64,000 nt of DNA, from positions 1-64,000 of the forward strand of contig NZ_POSF01000015.1 in the NCBI RefSeq assembly GCF_004343605.1. The letters are read 5' to 3'. Of this stretch, positions 43,587 through 51,166 are shown in pieces. Position 1 is the stretch's first letter. Each line of letters starts with the position of its first letter. The notes under the pieces were generated by a model, which saw only the letters and a program-made list of their open reading frames with translations, was not told the origin of the DNA and did not search any database. Origin of the DNA: Dehalobacter sp. 12DCB1 (lineage in GTDB: Bacteria; Bacillota; Desulfitobacteriia; Desulfitobacteriales; Syntrophobotulaceae). A program made the translations under genes and the position numbers.

Positions 43587-45395
43587 ATGTTAAATGATTG
43601 TGCGCTCAATTTTCTCGTAAAAGATTTTCAAGAGAAAACAGCCGAACTGGCTCAAACCGCCATGGGTATCCTGAAAGCGGACACGGTGATCCGGGGCGGC
43701 CGGATCATCAATGTAAATACTTGTGAAATCGAAGAAAACAAGGACATTGCGATCAAACACGGCCGGATTGTCCTGGTCGGTAATGCCGCGCCTGCTATCG
43801 GGGAACAGACGAAGATCATCGATGCCTCAGGCTATACGCTGGCACCCGGTTTTCTGGACGGACATCTGCATGTCGAGAGCAGCATGGTCACGCTGAGGGA
43901 ATTCACCAGAGCTGTCCTGCCGCAGGGAACGACGTGCATTGTTATGGACCCGCATGAGATTGCCAATGTCTTCGGTCTGGAAGGCGTTAAGATGATGGTC
44001 GAAGAAGGACAGGCCATGCCGCTTAAAGTATTTGCAACAATGCCGTCCTGTGTACCTGCTGCTCCGGGTTTTGAAGATGCCGGAGCGATCATCGGCCCGG
44101 CTGAAATCGAAGAAGCCTTGCAGGACAGCAGGATCATCGGGCTCGGGGAAATGATGAATTATCCGAGAGTCATCTCTGGTGATGCGCAGGTTCATGCCGA
44201 ATTAAAGGTAACGCTGAACGCCGGCAAGCCGGTTACCGGGCATTACGCTTCTGCTGATCTCGAACAAGGATTGCAGGCTTATGCAGCAGCCGGGATCCTG
44301 TCCTGCCATGAAAGTACGACCAGGGAGGATGCCCTGGCCCGGATGCGTCTCGGTATGTATGCCAAACTGCGGGAAGGCTCAGCCTGGCAGGACGTTAAGG
44401 AAACCGTCCGGGCCATTACTGAAAACAAAGTAGATTCCCGGTATGCCGTGCTGGTGACGGACGATGTGCATCCGCATACCCTTTTGGCCAAAGGACACCT
44501 CAACCATGTGATCCGCCAGGCGATTCGCCAGGGTGTCAATCCGGTTACGGCGATTCAAATGGCAACCATTAATCCTGCTCAGTGTTTCGGGCTTGACCGG
44601 CATCTCGGGAGTATCTCGCCCGGCAGATGTGCAGATATTGTTTTTCTGCGTGACCTCGCGGAAGTCACCGTGGAAAAGGTGATGATAGACGGGGAAATCA
44701 TAGCAGAACAAGGACGGATGCTGGCTGAAATTTCATCCGTCAGCTATCCAGAGAAGTTCCGCAGTTCCGTTCATCTGTCCAATAAACTGAAATCCGGAGA
44801 CTTCATCATCAAAGCTCCGGAAGGAAGAACGACGGTCAGGGCACATGTCATCGAGATCAAAGAAGCCCAGACCGGAACCCTTCATCGCGTGATCGAGATG
44901 GGAACAGCGCAAGGACAGGTATGTCCTGACATTACAGCCGATATTGCCAAAGTTATGGTCCTGGAAAGGCACGGCGGCCCAGGGAATTATGGCCTAGGAT
45001 ATGTAAAAGGTTTCCAGATGAAGAGCGGGGCAGTCGCATCAACAGTAGCTCATGACAGCCATAATCTGATTATTATCGGTGTAAACGACGAGGATATGGC
45101 GCTTGCCGGCAATACGGTGGCTGACCTTGGCGGCGGGATGGCCGCAGTGAGAGACGGGAAAGTGCTGGCCGTACTACCTCTACCGATTGCCGGCTTAATG
45201 TCGGATAGACCGGTCGAGGAAGTGGCCGGAATGGTGGCTCAGCTTGATGAAGCCTGGAAAGAGCTTGGATGTAATTTGGTCTCGCCATTTATGACCATGG
45301 CGCTCTTAAGTCTGCCTGTTATCCCGGAACTGCGCCTGACGAACCGTGGACTGATTGATTGTCTGAACTTTTCATTCCTGTCTTTGCTCGAATGA
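43587..45395 (+). CDS. ade: adenine deaminase
   Basis: 602 residues of the amidohydrolase superfamily. It converts adenine to hypoxanthine for purine salvage. Metal-binding and family motifs: APGFLDGHLHVESSMVTL (HxH), TTCIVMDPHEIANVFG, VTGHYASADLEQGL, LVTDDVHPHTL and a C-terminal adenine deaminase domain with AHDSHNLIIIGVNDEDM and DLGGGMAAVRDGKVLAVLPLPIAGLMS. The length is typical. ATG 43587 follows GAGGGGATCCAC. Its purine role links it to guaB and the 5'-nucleotidase elsewhere in the window. Confidence 0.95.
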   Translation: MLNDCALNFLVKDFQEKTAELAQTAMGILKADTVIRGGRIINVNTCEIEENKDIAIKHGRIVLVGNAAPAIGEQTKIIDASGYTLAPGFLDGHLHVESSMVTLREFTRAVLPQGTTCIVMDPHEIANVFGLEGVKMMVEEGQAMPLKVFATMPSCVPAAPGFEDAGAIIGPAEIEEALQDSRIIGLGEMMNYPRVISGDAQVHAELKVTLNAGKPVTGHYASADLEQGLQAYAAAGILSCHESTTREDALARMRLGMYAKLREGSAWQDVKETVRAITENKVDSRYAVLVTDDVHPHTLLAKGHLNHVIRQAIRQGVNPVTAIQMATINPAQCFGLDRHLGSISPGRCADIVFLRDLAEVTVEKVMIDGEIIAEQGRMLAEISSVSYPEKFRSSVHLSNKLKSGDFIIKAPEGRTTVRAHVIEIKEAQTGTLHRVIEMGTAQGQVCPDITADIAKVMVLERHGGPGNYGLGYVKGFQMKSGAVASTVAHDSHNLIIIGVNDEDMALAGNTVADLGGGMAAVRDGKVLAVLPLPIAGLMSDRPVEEVAGMVAQLDEAWKELGCNLVSPFMTMALLSLPVIPELRLTNRGLIDCLNFSFLSLLE

Positions 45396-45437
45396 TACGC
45401 TCCAATGATACGACTTCACCCGATGAACATTTCAGTG

Positions 45438-46643
45438 TTAATAATCCAGGGATCTAGTCCATTTAATAGCTTCCACATATAAAAGCATAAAGCGTTTAAT
45501 GCCGAGTTTATTGATCAGATTCTGATTTTCGACTTCGCTCCATTGCGCATTTTCAAAGTCAATGATGAAATTCAATAAGCGCCGTTGTTTATTATCCTGG
45601 CCGAGCAAGGCCAGTTTTACATGATCCGGTAGGGAAAGGCCATGGAGCACCTGCTCCATGCTTTTGTTCAGCAGAATGTCAATGGAAGAAAACATCCCGG
45701 TAAAAAAGAATTCAGAACTGCTCATTTTATCTCCCAGTTCTGAAGCTAAAAGTTCCATTAGTTTTCCTCGGATAAGTGACAATTTGATCAGTTCTGCATT
45801 CTCGATATTTTGCAGATCTTTCAGCATGATGATTGAGCTCCAACGGTACAGTTCTTTTAAGCCAAGGTGGGCAAGCGCCTGCGGGATAGAATTGATTTTA
45901 TTTTTTGTCCCAAGATATATGGAGTTGGCAAGTTTAAAAATTTTATAGGTCAGGCCGAGATCACTTTGAACGATATTGCCAATTACCGCATAGCTCGGTT
46001 CAGGCATTTTGAGTTCCTGAATGATTTTCAATATATTGCTGTTCAAGGATACAATCTCTTTGGAATTAATGATCGAAGGTTTGCTGAAAAAATAACCCTG
46101 AAAATAATCATATCCCATTTCATAAGCGCGCTGAAATTCTTCCCGCGTTTCTATTTTTTCAGCGACAAACTTAACCTTTGTGTGAAATTTCTTGATAAGC
46201 TTACGCTGAAGTTCTTCATTTACAGCCGGGTACTCTATTTTAATGATGTCTGCTGTTTCGATTAACGGCAAGTAGCTTTGATCGAACACAAAATCGTCAA
46301 GTGCCACCAGATAACCCATCTCTCTGACCCGTTTACAGGCTTCAACGGTTGACTGCGCTACCTTTTTCCGTTCAAGTATTTCCAGCACGACATTGTGATT
46401 CGGAAGCAGCGAGGGGATATCACTGTCAACAAGATCCTTAGAGAAATTGATAAAAGCTTTAGCATCATCCGTTAAGTCCTGTATGCCAAAAACCAGAAAG
46501 GAGTTGTAGATCAATTCTGCTGTGGCCCGGTCATCATCGATGCCGCTGAAGCTGTTGTCCTGGCCTTGTCTGTACAGCAGTTCATAGCCGTAGATATGCA
46601 AATTGCGGTCAAAAATAGGCTGTCTGGCAATAAAAACATCCAT
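45438..46643 (-). CDS. EAL-HDOD signalling protein, EAL motif degenerate
   Basis: 401 residues from ATG 46643, with GGAGGATAAATCA immediately before it; an upstream frame to 46679 is less likely. Residues about 1-205 are an EAL-like domain, but the motif reads GYELLYRQG (ELL, not EAL) and several metal ligands are not evident, so c-di-GMP hydrolysis is doubtful. Residues about 215-395 are an HDOD domain (NIVQSDLGLTYKIFKLANSI...ALAHLGLKELYRWSSIIML). This YuxH-like architecture is widespread and usually non-catalytic, acting as a scaffold in signalling or motility. Convergent with ade. Confidence 0.9.
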   Translation of the reverse strand: MDVFIARQPIFDRNLHIYGYELLYRQGQDNSFSGIDDDRATAELIYNSFLVFGIQDLTDDAKAFINFSKDLVDSDIPSLLPNHNVVLEILERKKVAQSTVEACKRVREMGYLVALDDFVFDQSYLPLIETADIIKIEYPAVNEELQRKLIKKFHTKVKFVAEKIETREEFQRAYEMGYDYFQGYFFSKPSIINSKEIVSLNSNILKIIQELKMPEPSYAVIGNIVQSDLGLTYKIFKLANSIYLGTKNKINSIPQALAHLGLKELYRWSSIIMLKDLQNIENAELIKLSLIRGKLMELLASELGDKMSSSEFFFTGMFSSIDILLNKSMEQVLHGLSLPDHVKLALLGQDNKQRRLLNFIIDFENAQWSEVENQNLINKLGIKRFMLLYVEAIKWTRSLDY

Positions 46644-46781
46644 TGATTTATCCTCCATAACAACGAAATACATTTCCACAATTGTCCAGCACTACCATTA
46701 TATTTAAAAATTACGGATAAGTAAATTGCTTAATGTATACAGAAAATGTCTTAATCAAGTGTATACTGCCGTAAAAGATGG

Positions 46782-46810
46782 TTGACACATTATTATTCCT
46801 TCTATATAAT
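46782..46810 (+). promoter_or_regulatory. consensus sigma-A promoter of the 76-residue gene
   Basis: TTGACA (46782-46787), 17-bp spacer, TATAAT (46805-46810). The transcript would have an untranslated leader of about 115 nt before the AAGGAGGTG site. Two GTATAC palindromes (46735-46740 and 46761-46766) lie just upstream, between this promoter and the divergent EAL-HDOD gene, and could be operator half-sites. Confidence 0.75.
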
Positions 46811-46932
46811 ACATTTCGGAGTATTTTTACGGATATCAAGATTTCATTTACATCATTGTTTAATTGAATTCTGAAATATTGAAGTAACACTCCCTGAAGT
46901 ATTGGAGCATGTGAGAAGGAGGTGTTTTTTTT

Positions 46933-47163
46933 ATGCGTTTTTGTCATGAACTCAAAAAATTGGCGAATGCTTTTGAAGCGGATCAATTTGTGGCCGTCAA
47001 AAAAGATGTACTCGTCGTCCTCGAAAATATATATGGTGAAACCTCCAGAGAGTATAAAGTTGTCAAACAGACATCTTCTCCTGCAACCATTATCAAGGTT
47101 TTGAACCATATCGCTGAAAGATCAAATGATTTGTCCTTTCATGCGCTTGCTGCAAATATGTAA
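46933..47163 (+). CDS. 76-residue protein of unknown function
   Basis: 76 residues (MRFCHELKKLANAFEADQFVAVKKDVLVVLENIYGE...SFHALAANM), a small soluble alpha/beta-type sequence with no recognised domain. It has a perfect ribosome binding site (AAGGAGGTG, 10 bp before ATG), a consensus promoter and its own terminator at 47184, so it is very likely expressed as a single gene. The 115-nt leader is unusually long for so small a gene. It sits divergently to the EAL-HDOD gene, which may share the regulatory region. Confidence 0.75.
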   Translation: MRFCHELKKLANAFEADQFVAVKKDVLVVLENIYGETSREYKVVKQTSSPATIIKVLNHIAERSNDLSFHALAANM

Positions 47164-47183
47164 TTTAAATCCATGGCGTGGAC

Positions 47184-47216
47184 TACGGCCTCCTTTCTGC
47201 AAGGGGGTCGTATTTG
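47184..47216 (+). terminator. terminator after the 76-residue gene
   Basis: TACGGCCTCCTT (47184-47195) pairs with AAGGGGGTCGTA ending 47212 (12 bp with two G-T pairs), then TTTGTTT. Confidence 0.7.
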
Positions 47217-47372
47217 TTTAGGTTGCTACTATGCATTTAACGTTAATAAGGCACTTGGAAGAAAGGATAAAGGAATTGATTCCTGATCTGCAGAAATAAT
47301 ACTAAATAGAATAATAATAGTAGATCGATTCGTCAATCGCATTACTATTTTTAATACCATTTTGTTAGGGTT

Positions 47373-47529
47373 AGTCTATGGGGCACAATACCGCTTTCCG
47401 GCTGTTGCGCCATCCTTGGCGAGTCGCTCCTTGCCCTCCATGGCATCGCGACATTAGGCCATCCGTGGCCGTCAAAAAGCCGCGCTTCGCATCGTTCTCC
47501 GCTCACAGCGGAACTGTGCCCCACAGACT
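47373..47529. repeat. foldback repeat element 1 (multi-arm)
   Basis: Outer arms AGTCTATGGGGCACA (47373-47387) and TGTGCCCCACAGACT (47515-47529) form 15 bp with one mismatch. Inside are mini-hairpins GCCATCCTTGGC, GTCGC...GCGAC, GGCCATCCGTGGCC and CCGCTCACAGCGG. Part of it (47384-47412) recurs at 55663-55691, and GGCCATCCGTRGCC recurs at 61941, so it belongs to a dispersed family. No gene is seen here. Confidence 0.65.
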
Positions 47530-47665
47530 GATTATATGGTTATTTGAGCAAGTCTGCATGTCGGAATGCAAATCATTATTTATGTGGCTATTTTAAGAAT
47601 ATCAACTAATACTTGGATTCCAAAGTAATGCTAACTAAAAAAACAACTTACTAACTCCAGACTAA

Positions 47666-47770
47666 GTCAACGAAATGGATGGACAGCGTCAAGCGGAGCA
47701 TGGATTGCGAAGCACGGGATTTTGTGTCAGAATGACACAACGACCGAAAGCGGCCATCCATTGCGTTGAC
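47666..47770. repeat. foldback repeat element 2
   Basis: Arms GTCAACGAAATGGATGG (47666-47682) and CCATCCATTGCGTTGAC (47754-47770) pair over 17 bp with one mismatch. Inside, TTGTGTCA and TGACACAA (47722-47740) form a second perfect 8-bp hairpin. With element 1 it fills most of the 680-bp gap between the 76-residue gene and the helicase. Confidence 0.65.
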
Positions 47771-47842
47771 GAGCCCGAGTAAATCTAAAAAATTTATAAT
47801 ATTCCATTTATACATACTCCTGATAAAGAAAGAGATGACCGT

Positions 47843-49288
47843 ATGCACCAGGTTTCTTTTGACCACTATCCGTTAAGTCCGGAAATATTAAAAGCCCTTC
47901 AGCTGCTGAACTATGACAAGCCTACGAACGTCCAGAAACAGGTCATCCCATTGTTTCTGGCCCAAAAAGATGTGATTGTTAAATCTCAGACCGGCAGCGG
48001 CAAGACGGCTGCTTTTGCTATTCCGCTTTGCCAGCTGGTGGATTGGGAAGAAAACAAGCCTCAGGCCCTGATCATCACGCCAACGAGAGAACTGGCCATC
48101 CAGGTCAAAGAAGATATGTTTCATATCGGCCGTTTTAAAAGACTGAAAATTGCTGCAGTATACGGCAAATCTCCTTTCTATTATCAGGAGAAAGAGCTAA
48201 AGCAGAAAACACATATTGTGGTGGGAACGCCTGGCCGGCTGATCGATCATCTTCAGAAAGGAACGCTGGATACTTCTTGTATCAAATACCTGGTTATTGA
48301 CGAAGCGGATGAGCTGATGAATATGGGTTTTCTGGAACAGACAGAAACCATCCTTCGCAGCTTACCTGCCAACCGCGTAACGGCCCTGCTGTCTGCCACG
48401 ATGCCTCTTGATGTCAGAACACTCTGTATTCACTATTTGCACGATCCAGACTACGTCGAAACGCAAGAGGAAACATCCGCCGTGGAAAGAATATCCCAGG
48501 AAAGATACCTCATTGCCCGACAGGATAAAATAAAGCTGCTTAAAGATCTTTCAGTTACGGAGAACCCCGATAGCTGCCTGATTTTCTGCAATACCAAATA
48601 TCAGGTGGATGAAGTCTATGCGGAATTGAAATTGCTCGATTATCCTTGCGCCAAAATTCATGGCGGTATGGAACAAGGACACCGCCTGAGTGTCATGGAT
48701 GATTTTAAACAGGGTTATTTTCGATACCTGATTGCAACAGATGTGGCAGCCCGGGGAATTGACATCGAAGATATTTCCCTTGTCATCAACTTTGATCTGC
48801 CGCAGGAAAAGGAAAGCTATGTCCACCGGATTGGCAGAACAGGGCGTCTGAATAAAAACGGCAAGGCTATCTCCTTTATAACTGAAGACGATGACAAGTA
48901 CCTGCAGGATATACAGAAATATATCGGACGAGAGATCCCGCTGAAACAAAGACCGTCTCAGGATACTGTCCGGAATGCCGAAGCCGCCTTTCATAAGAAA
49001 ATAACCGTTGTGCCGGATAATAAAGCCATGAAAGGCACCCGGATCAACTTGGAAATCATGAAGCTTCAGATCAATGCCGGAAAGAAATCTAAGATGCGGC
49101 CGGCGGATATTGTCGGTACACTGACGAACATTCCGGGTATGACAGCGGCTGATATCGGGATTATCAATATCCAGGATGAATTGAGTTATGTGGAAATCCT
49201 GAACCTTAAAGGGACACTTGTCCTTGAAGCCTTGCAAACAACACCGCTTAAAGGTAAACTTCGGAAAGTAAGAAAAGTGAACCATTAA
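47843..49288 (+). CDS. dbpA: DEAD-box RNA helicase, DbpA/YxiN type
   Basis: 481 residues. Helicase core: Q motif YDKPTNVQKQVIP, Walker A SQTGSGKTAAF, PTRELAIQ, TPGRLIDHL, Walker B VIDEADELMNMGF, SAT in LLSATMP, VAARGIDIEDI and HRIGRTGR. C-terminal residues about 405-475 form the DbpA-type RNA-binding domain (TRINLEIMKLQINAGKKSKMRPADIVGTLTNIPGM), which in DbpA and YxiN binds hairpin 92 of 23S rRNA. It therefore acts in large-subunit assembly. ATG 47843 has AAAGAGATGACC, a weak site. Confidence 0.92.
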   Translation: MHQVSFDHYPLSPEILKALQLLNYDKPTNVQKQVIPLFLAQKDVIVKSQTGSGKTAAFAIPLCQLVDWEENKPQALIITPTRELAIQVKEDMFHIGRFKRLKIAAVYGKSPFYYQEKELKQKTHIVVGTPGRLIDHLQKGTLDTSCIKYLVIDEADELMNMGFLEQTETILRSLPANRVTALLSATMPLDVRTLCIHYLHDPDYVETQEETSAVERISQERYLIARQDKIKLLKDLSVTENPDSCLIFCNTKYQVDEVYAELKLLDYPCAKIHGGMEQGHRLSVMDDFKQGYFRYLIATDVAARGIDIEDISLVINFDLPQEKESYVHRIGRTGRLNKNGKAISFITEDDDKYLQDIQKYIGREIPLKQRPSQDTVRNAEAAFHKKITVVPDNKAMKGTRINLEIMKLQINAGKKSKMRPADIVGTLTNIPGMTAADIGIINIQDELSYVEILNLKGTLVLEALQTTPLKGKLRKVRKVNH

Positions 49289-49437
49289 ATGCTCAAATGT
49301 CACAATAAAACTGCATTTATTGAAATAAAATGAATATTTAATTAGACAACACGAATCCTGAAGGATTTTGAAACTTCTTTAGCGAAAAATACTAGATATA
49401 CACACTCAGGGAACAGGAAAGAGGAGAGAGGTAGACG

Positions 49438-50343
49438 ATGCAGGATGATAAAGGAATTTTGCTGGAATCCGGGACCAATGAGTTTGAAATTATTGAATTT
49501 ACCGTAGACGGGAAATTCTATGGGATTAACGTCGCCAAAGTAAGGGAAATTATCAACAATGTGAAGGTGACACACCTGGTTGGTTCACATCCATATATTG
49601 AGGGACTATTTACTTTACGGGATAAGATTATTCCGGTTGTCGATTTGACGAAATGCATTACCGGTGTTAAGCAGGCTACAGATAACCAGCAGATCATTGT
49701 ATGTGAAATCAATGGTGAAATGATCAGCTTCAAAGTCGATGAAGTCACGAGGATTTACCGCGTATCCTGGACTCAGATGGAACCTTTGTCGGATATTGCC
49801 GGTTCGGACTTTGCTGTCGGTATCGTTAAGCTGGAAGAAAAAATCATTGTTCTAATCGATTTTGAAAAGATTATTTCTGAGATTGATCCGACCATGAACA
49901 AAAAGTTATCAACGATACCCGCGGTAACTGAAGAAATGGACGACCTCAGAAAAACAAAAACGATATTAATCGCAGAAGATTCCCGCATTCTTAGGGAACT
50001 ACTAATTAGAACACTTAGCGCTGCAGGTTATCACGTGATTTCCAACGATAATGGTCTGGAAGCATGGGATAACCTGAACAAAATGACTGCTGACGGCAGT
50101 TTGATCGAAGATAAAGTGCAGCTGGTCATTACAGACATTGAAATGCCCCAAATGGATGGTCATCACCTGACCAAAAAAATTAAAGAGCATGACAAGCTTA
50201 AAGAGCTGCCCGTTGTTATCTTCTCCTCGATGATCAGTGAAGAGCTGAGAAGGAAAGGGCAGGCGCTCGGTGCCTGTGCCCAAATCACAAAGCCAGAAAT
50301 CGAACAGTTAATTGAAATTGTTGATAAAAGGTTGCTTTCTTAA
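49438..50343 (+). CDS. cheV: chemotaxis coupling protein CheV
   Basis: 301 residues. Residues about 15-160 are a CheW-like domain (FEIIEFTVDGKFYGINVAKVREIINNVKVTHLVGSHPYIEGLFTLRDKIIPVVDL). Residues about 175-300 are a receiver domain (TILIAEDSRILRELL, phosphoacceptor Asp in LVITDIEMPQMDG, Lys in AQITKPEI). CheV couples receptors to CheA and adapts by phosphorylation. ATG 49438 follows GAGGAGAGAGGTAGACG. It is isolated from other che genes; motAB lie 9 kb away. Confidence 0.95.
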   Translation: MQDDKGILLESGTNEFEIIEFTVDGKFYGINVAKVREIINNVKVTHLVGSHPYIEGLFTLRDKIIPVVDLTKCITGVKQATDNQQIIVCEINGEMISFKVDEVTRIYRVSWTQMEPLSDIAGSDFAVGIVKLEEKIIVLIDFEKIISEIDPTMNKKLSTIPAVTEEMDDLRKTKTILIAEDSRILRELLIRTLSAAGYHVISNDNGLEAWDNLNKMTADGSLIEDKVQLVITDIEMPQMDGHHLTKKIKEHDKLKELPVVIFSSMISEELRRKGQALGACAQITKPEIEQLIEIVDKRLLS

Positions 50344-50406
50344 TAACAAAAGATGCATGTCTACGGAATGATTATATTCCATTATAGAATGAACACGCAT
50401 GATTTA

Positions 50407-50466
50407 AATTTTTAGTGGTGCTTCCTGCGGAACTTTTTTATTCGTCGGGAAGCACCACTAAAAATT
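50407..50466. terminator. bidirectional terminator between cheV and ytfJ
   Basis: Arms AATTTTTAGTGGTGCTTCC (50407-50425) and its exact complement (50448-50466) give a perfect 19-bp stem, A-rich on one side and T-rich on the other. It serves the converging genes on either side. Confidence 0.8.
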
Positions 50467-50477
50467 AGACATATGAT

Positions 50478-50843
50478 TTATTTTTCACTGCATTTTGGAT
50501 CTTTAACTTTATCCACGATCTCGGGAACCATATCAATTAATTTTTCGAGCCCTCCTGATTTTTCAATCGGCAGCAATTCAACCTGATCACCTTTGATAAC
50601 CAGAACTGCTGTTGGCGAAATACGGCCGCCGCTACAGGCACCGCCACCCGAACCCTGGTTGTTTTTCTGTTCAATGCCGCTTCCGCCGCTCGTACCCAAG
50701 CCGAATGTAAACTCAATAAATGGAACAAGAATGATTTCTCCGACCTGCATAGGTTCGCCGACGACGGTCTTGGTTTTCAGAAAGCTTTCCAGTTTTTCAA
50801 AGACGTTGGTGATATTTTCGCCAATGTTAAAACGGCCCGACAT
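50478..50843 (-). CDS. ytfJ: sporulation protein YtfJ (GerW family)
   Basis: 121 residues. Typical GerW features: NITNVFEKLESFLKTKTVVGEPMQVGEIILVPFIEFTFGLG, a Gly/Ser-rich loop (GTSGGSGIEQ...GSGGGACSGGRISPTAVLVIKGDQVELLPI) and a short C-terminus. In sporulating Firmicutes the family is required for full spore germination. ATG 50843 follows GGAGGATCCCCCT. Its presence is the clearest sign of a sporulating ancestry for the host. Confidence 0.93.
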   Translation of the reverse strand: MSGRFNIGENITNVFEKLESFLKTKTVVGEPMQVGEIILVPFIEFTFGLGTSGGSGIEQKNNQGSGGGACSGGRISPTAVLVIKGDQVELLPIEKSGGLEKLIDMVPEIVDKVKDPKCSEK

Positions 50844-50911
50844 AGGGGGATCCTCCTTTAAAATTTGATTTTTGATCTTCTTTCTTAGAGTCTGGCCGTT
50901 CCTAGAATTTT

Positions 50912-51016
50912 TTAGTCAGACCCAGAATCATCAGCGTCGGTTTCAGTCTTGCATTTAGGATATTGAACAAATTCCATCCCGATTCCGCCAAAGAGCCAGG
51001 AAACGGACTCCTTCAT
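50912..51016 (-). CDS. possible 34-residue small ORF upstream of ytfJ
   Basis: ATG 51016 to TAA 50912 on the minus strand encodes MKESVSWLFGGIGMEFVQYP and then an acidic tail (TETDADDSGSD). It ends 69 bp before ytfJ on the same strand. No good ribosome binding site is visible and a stop lies in frame just before the ATG, so it may be the decayed end of a gene that normally precedes ytfJ, or chance. The rest of the 320-bp gap (50844-51166) holds only a likely extended -10 (TGCTATACT) for topoisomerase 1 near 51043-51051. Confidence 0.25.
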   Translation of the reverse strand: MKESVSWLFGGIGMEFVQYPKCKTETDADDSGSD

Positions 51017-51166
51017 TTTTTAGCCCAAAGTACCAGTTAGTTTTATGCTATACTGAGTATTGTGGAAAATTAAACTAAAATTTATTTCAGTGTTACATGC
51101 ATTTTAGATGGTACTAGGTATCTGTAAGATTCACATGGAAACAAAATTATACGGAAAGAAGATCTT

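Noticed and set aside
47231-47299. A 22-codon reading frame after the 76-residue gene
   Set aside because: It lacks a ribosome binding site and follows a terminator, so there is no support for expression.
47378-47596. A 72-codon reading frame through the foldback element
   Set aside because: It reads through perfect inverted repeats, has no ribosome binding site and its composition follows the repeat.
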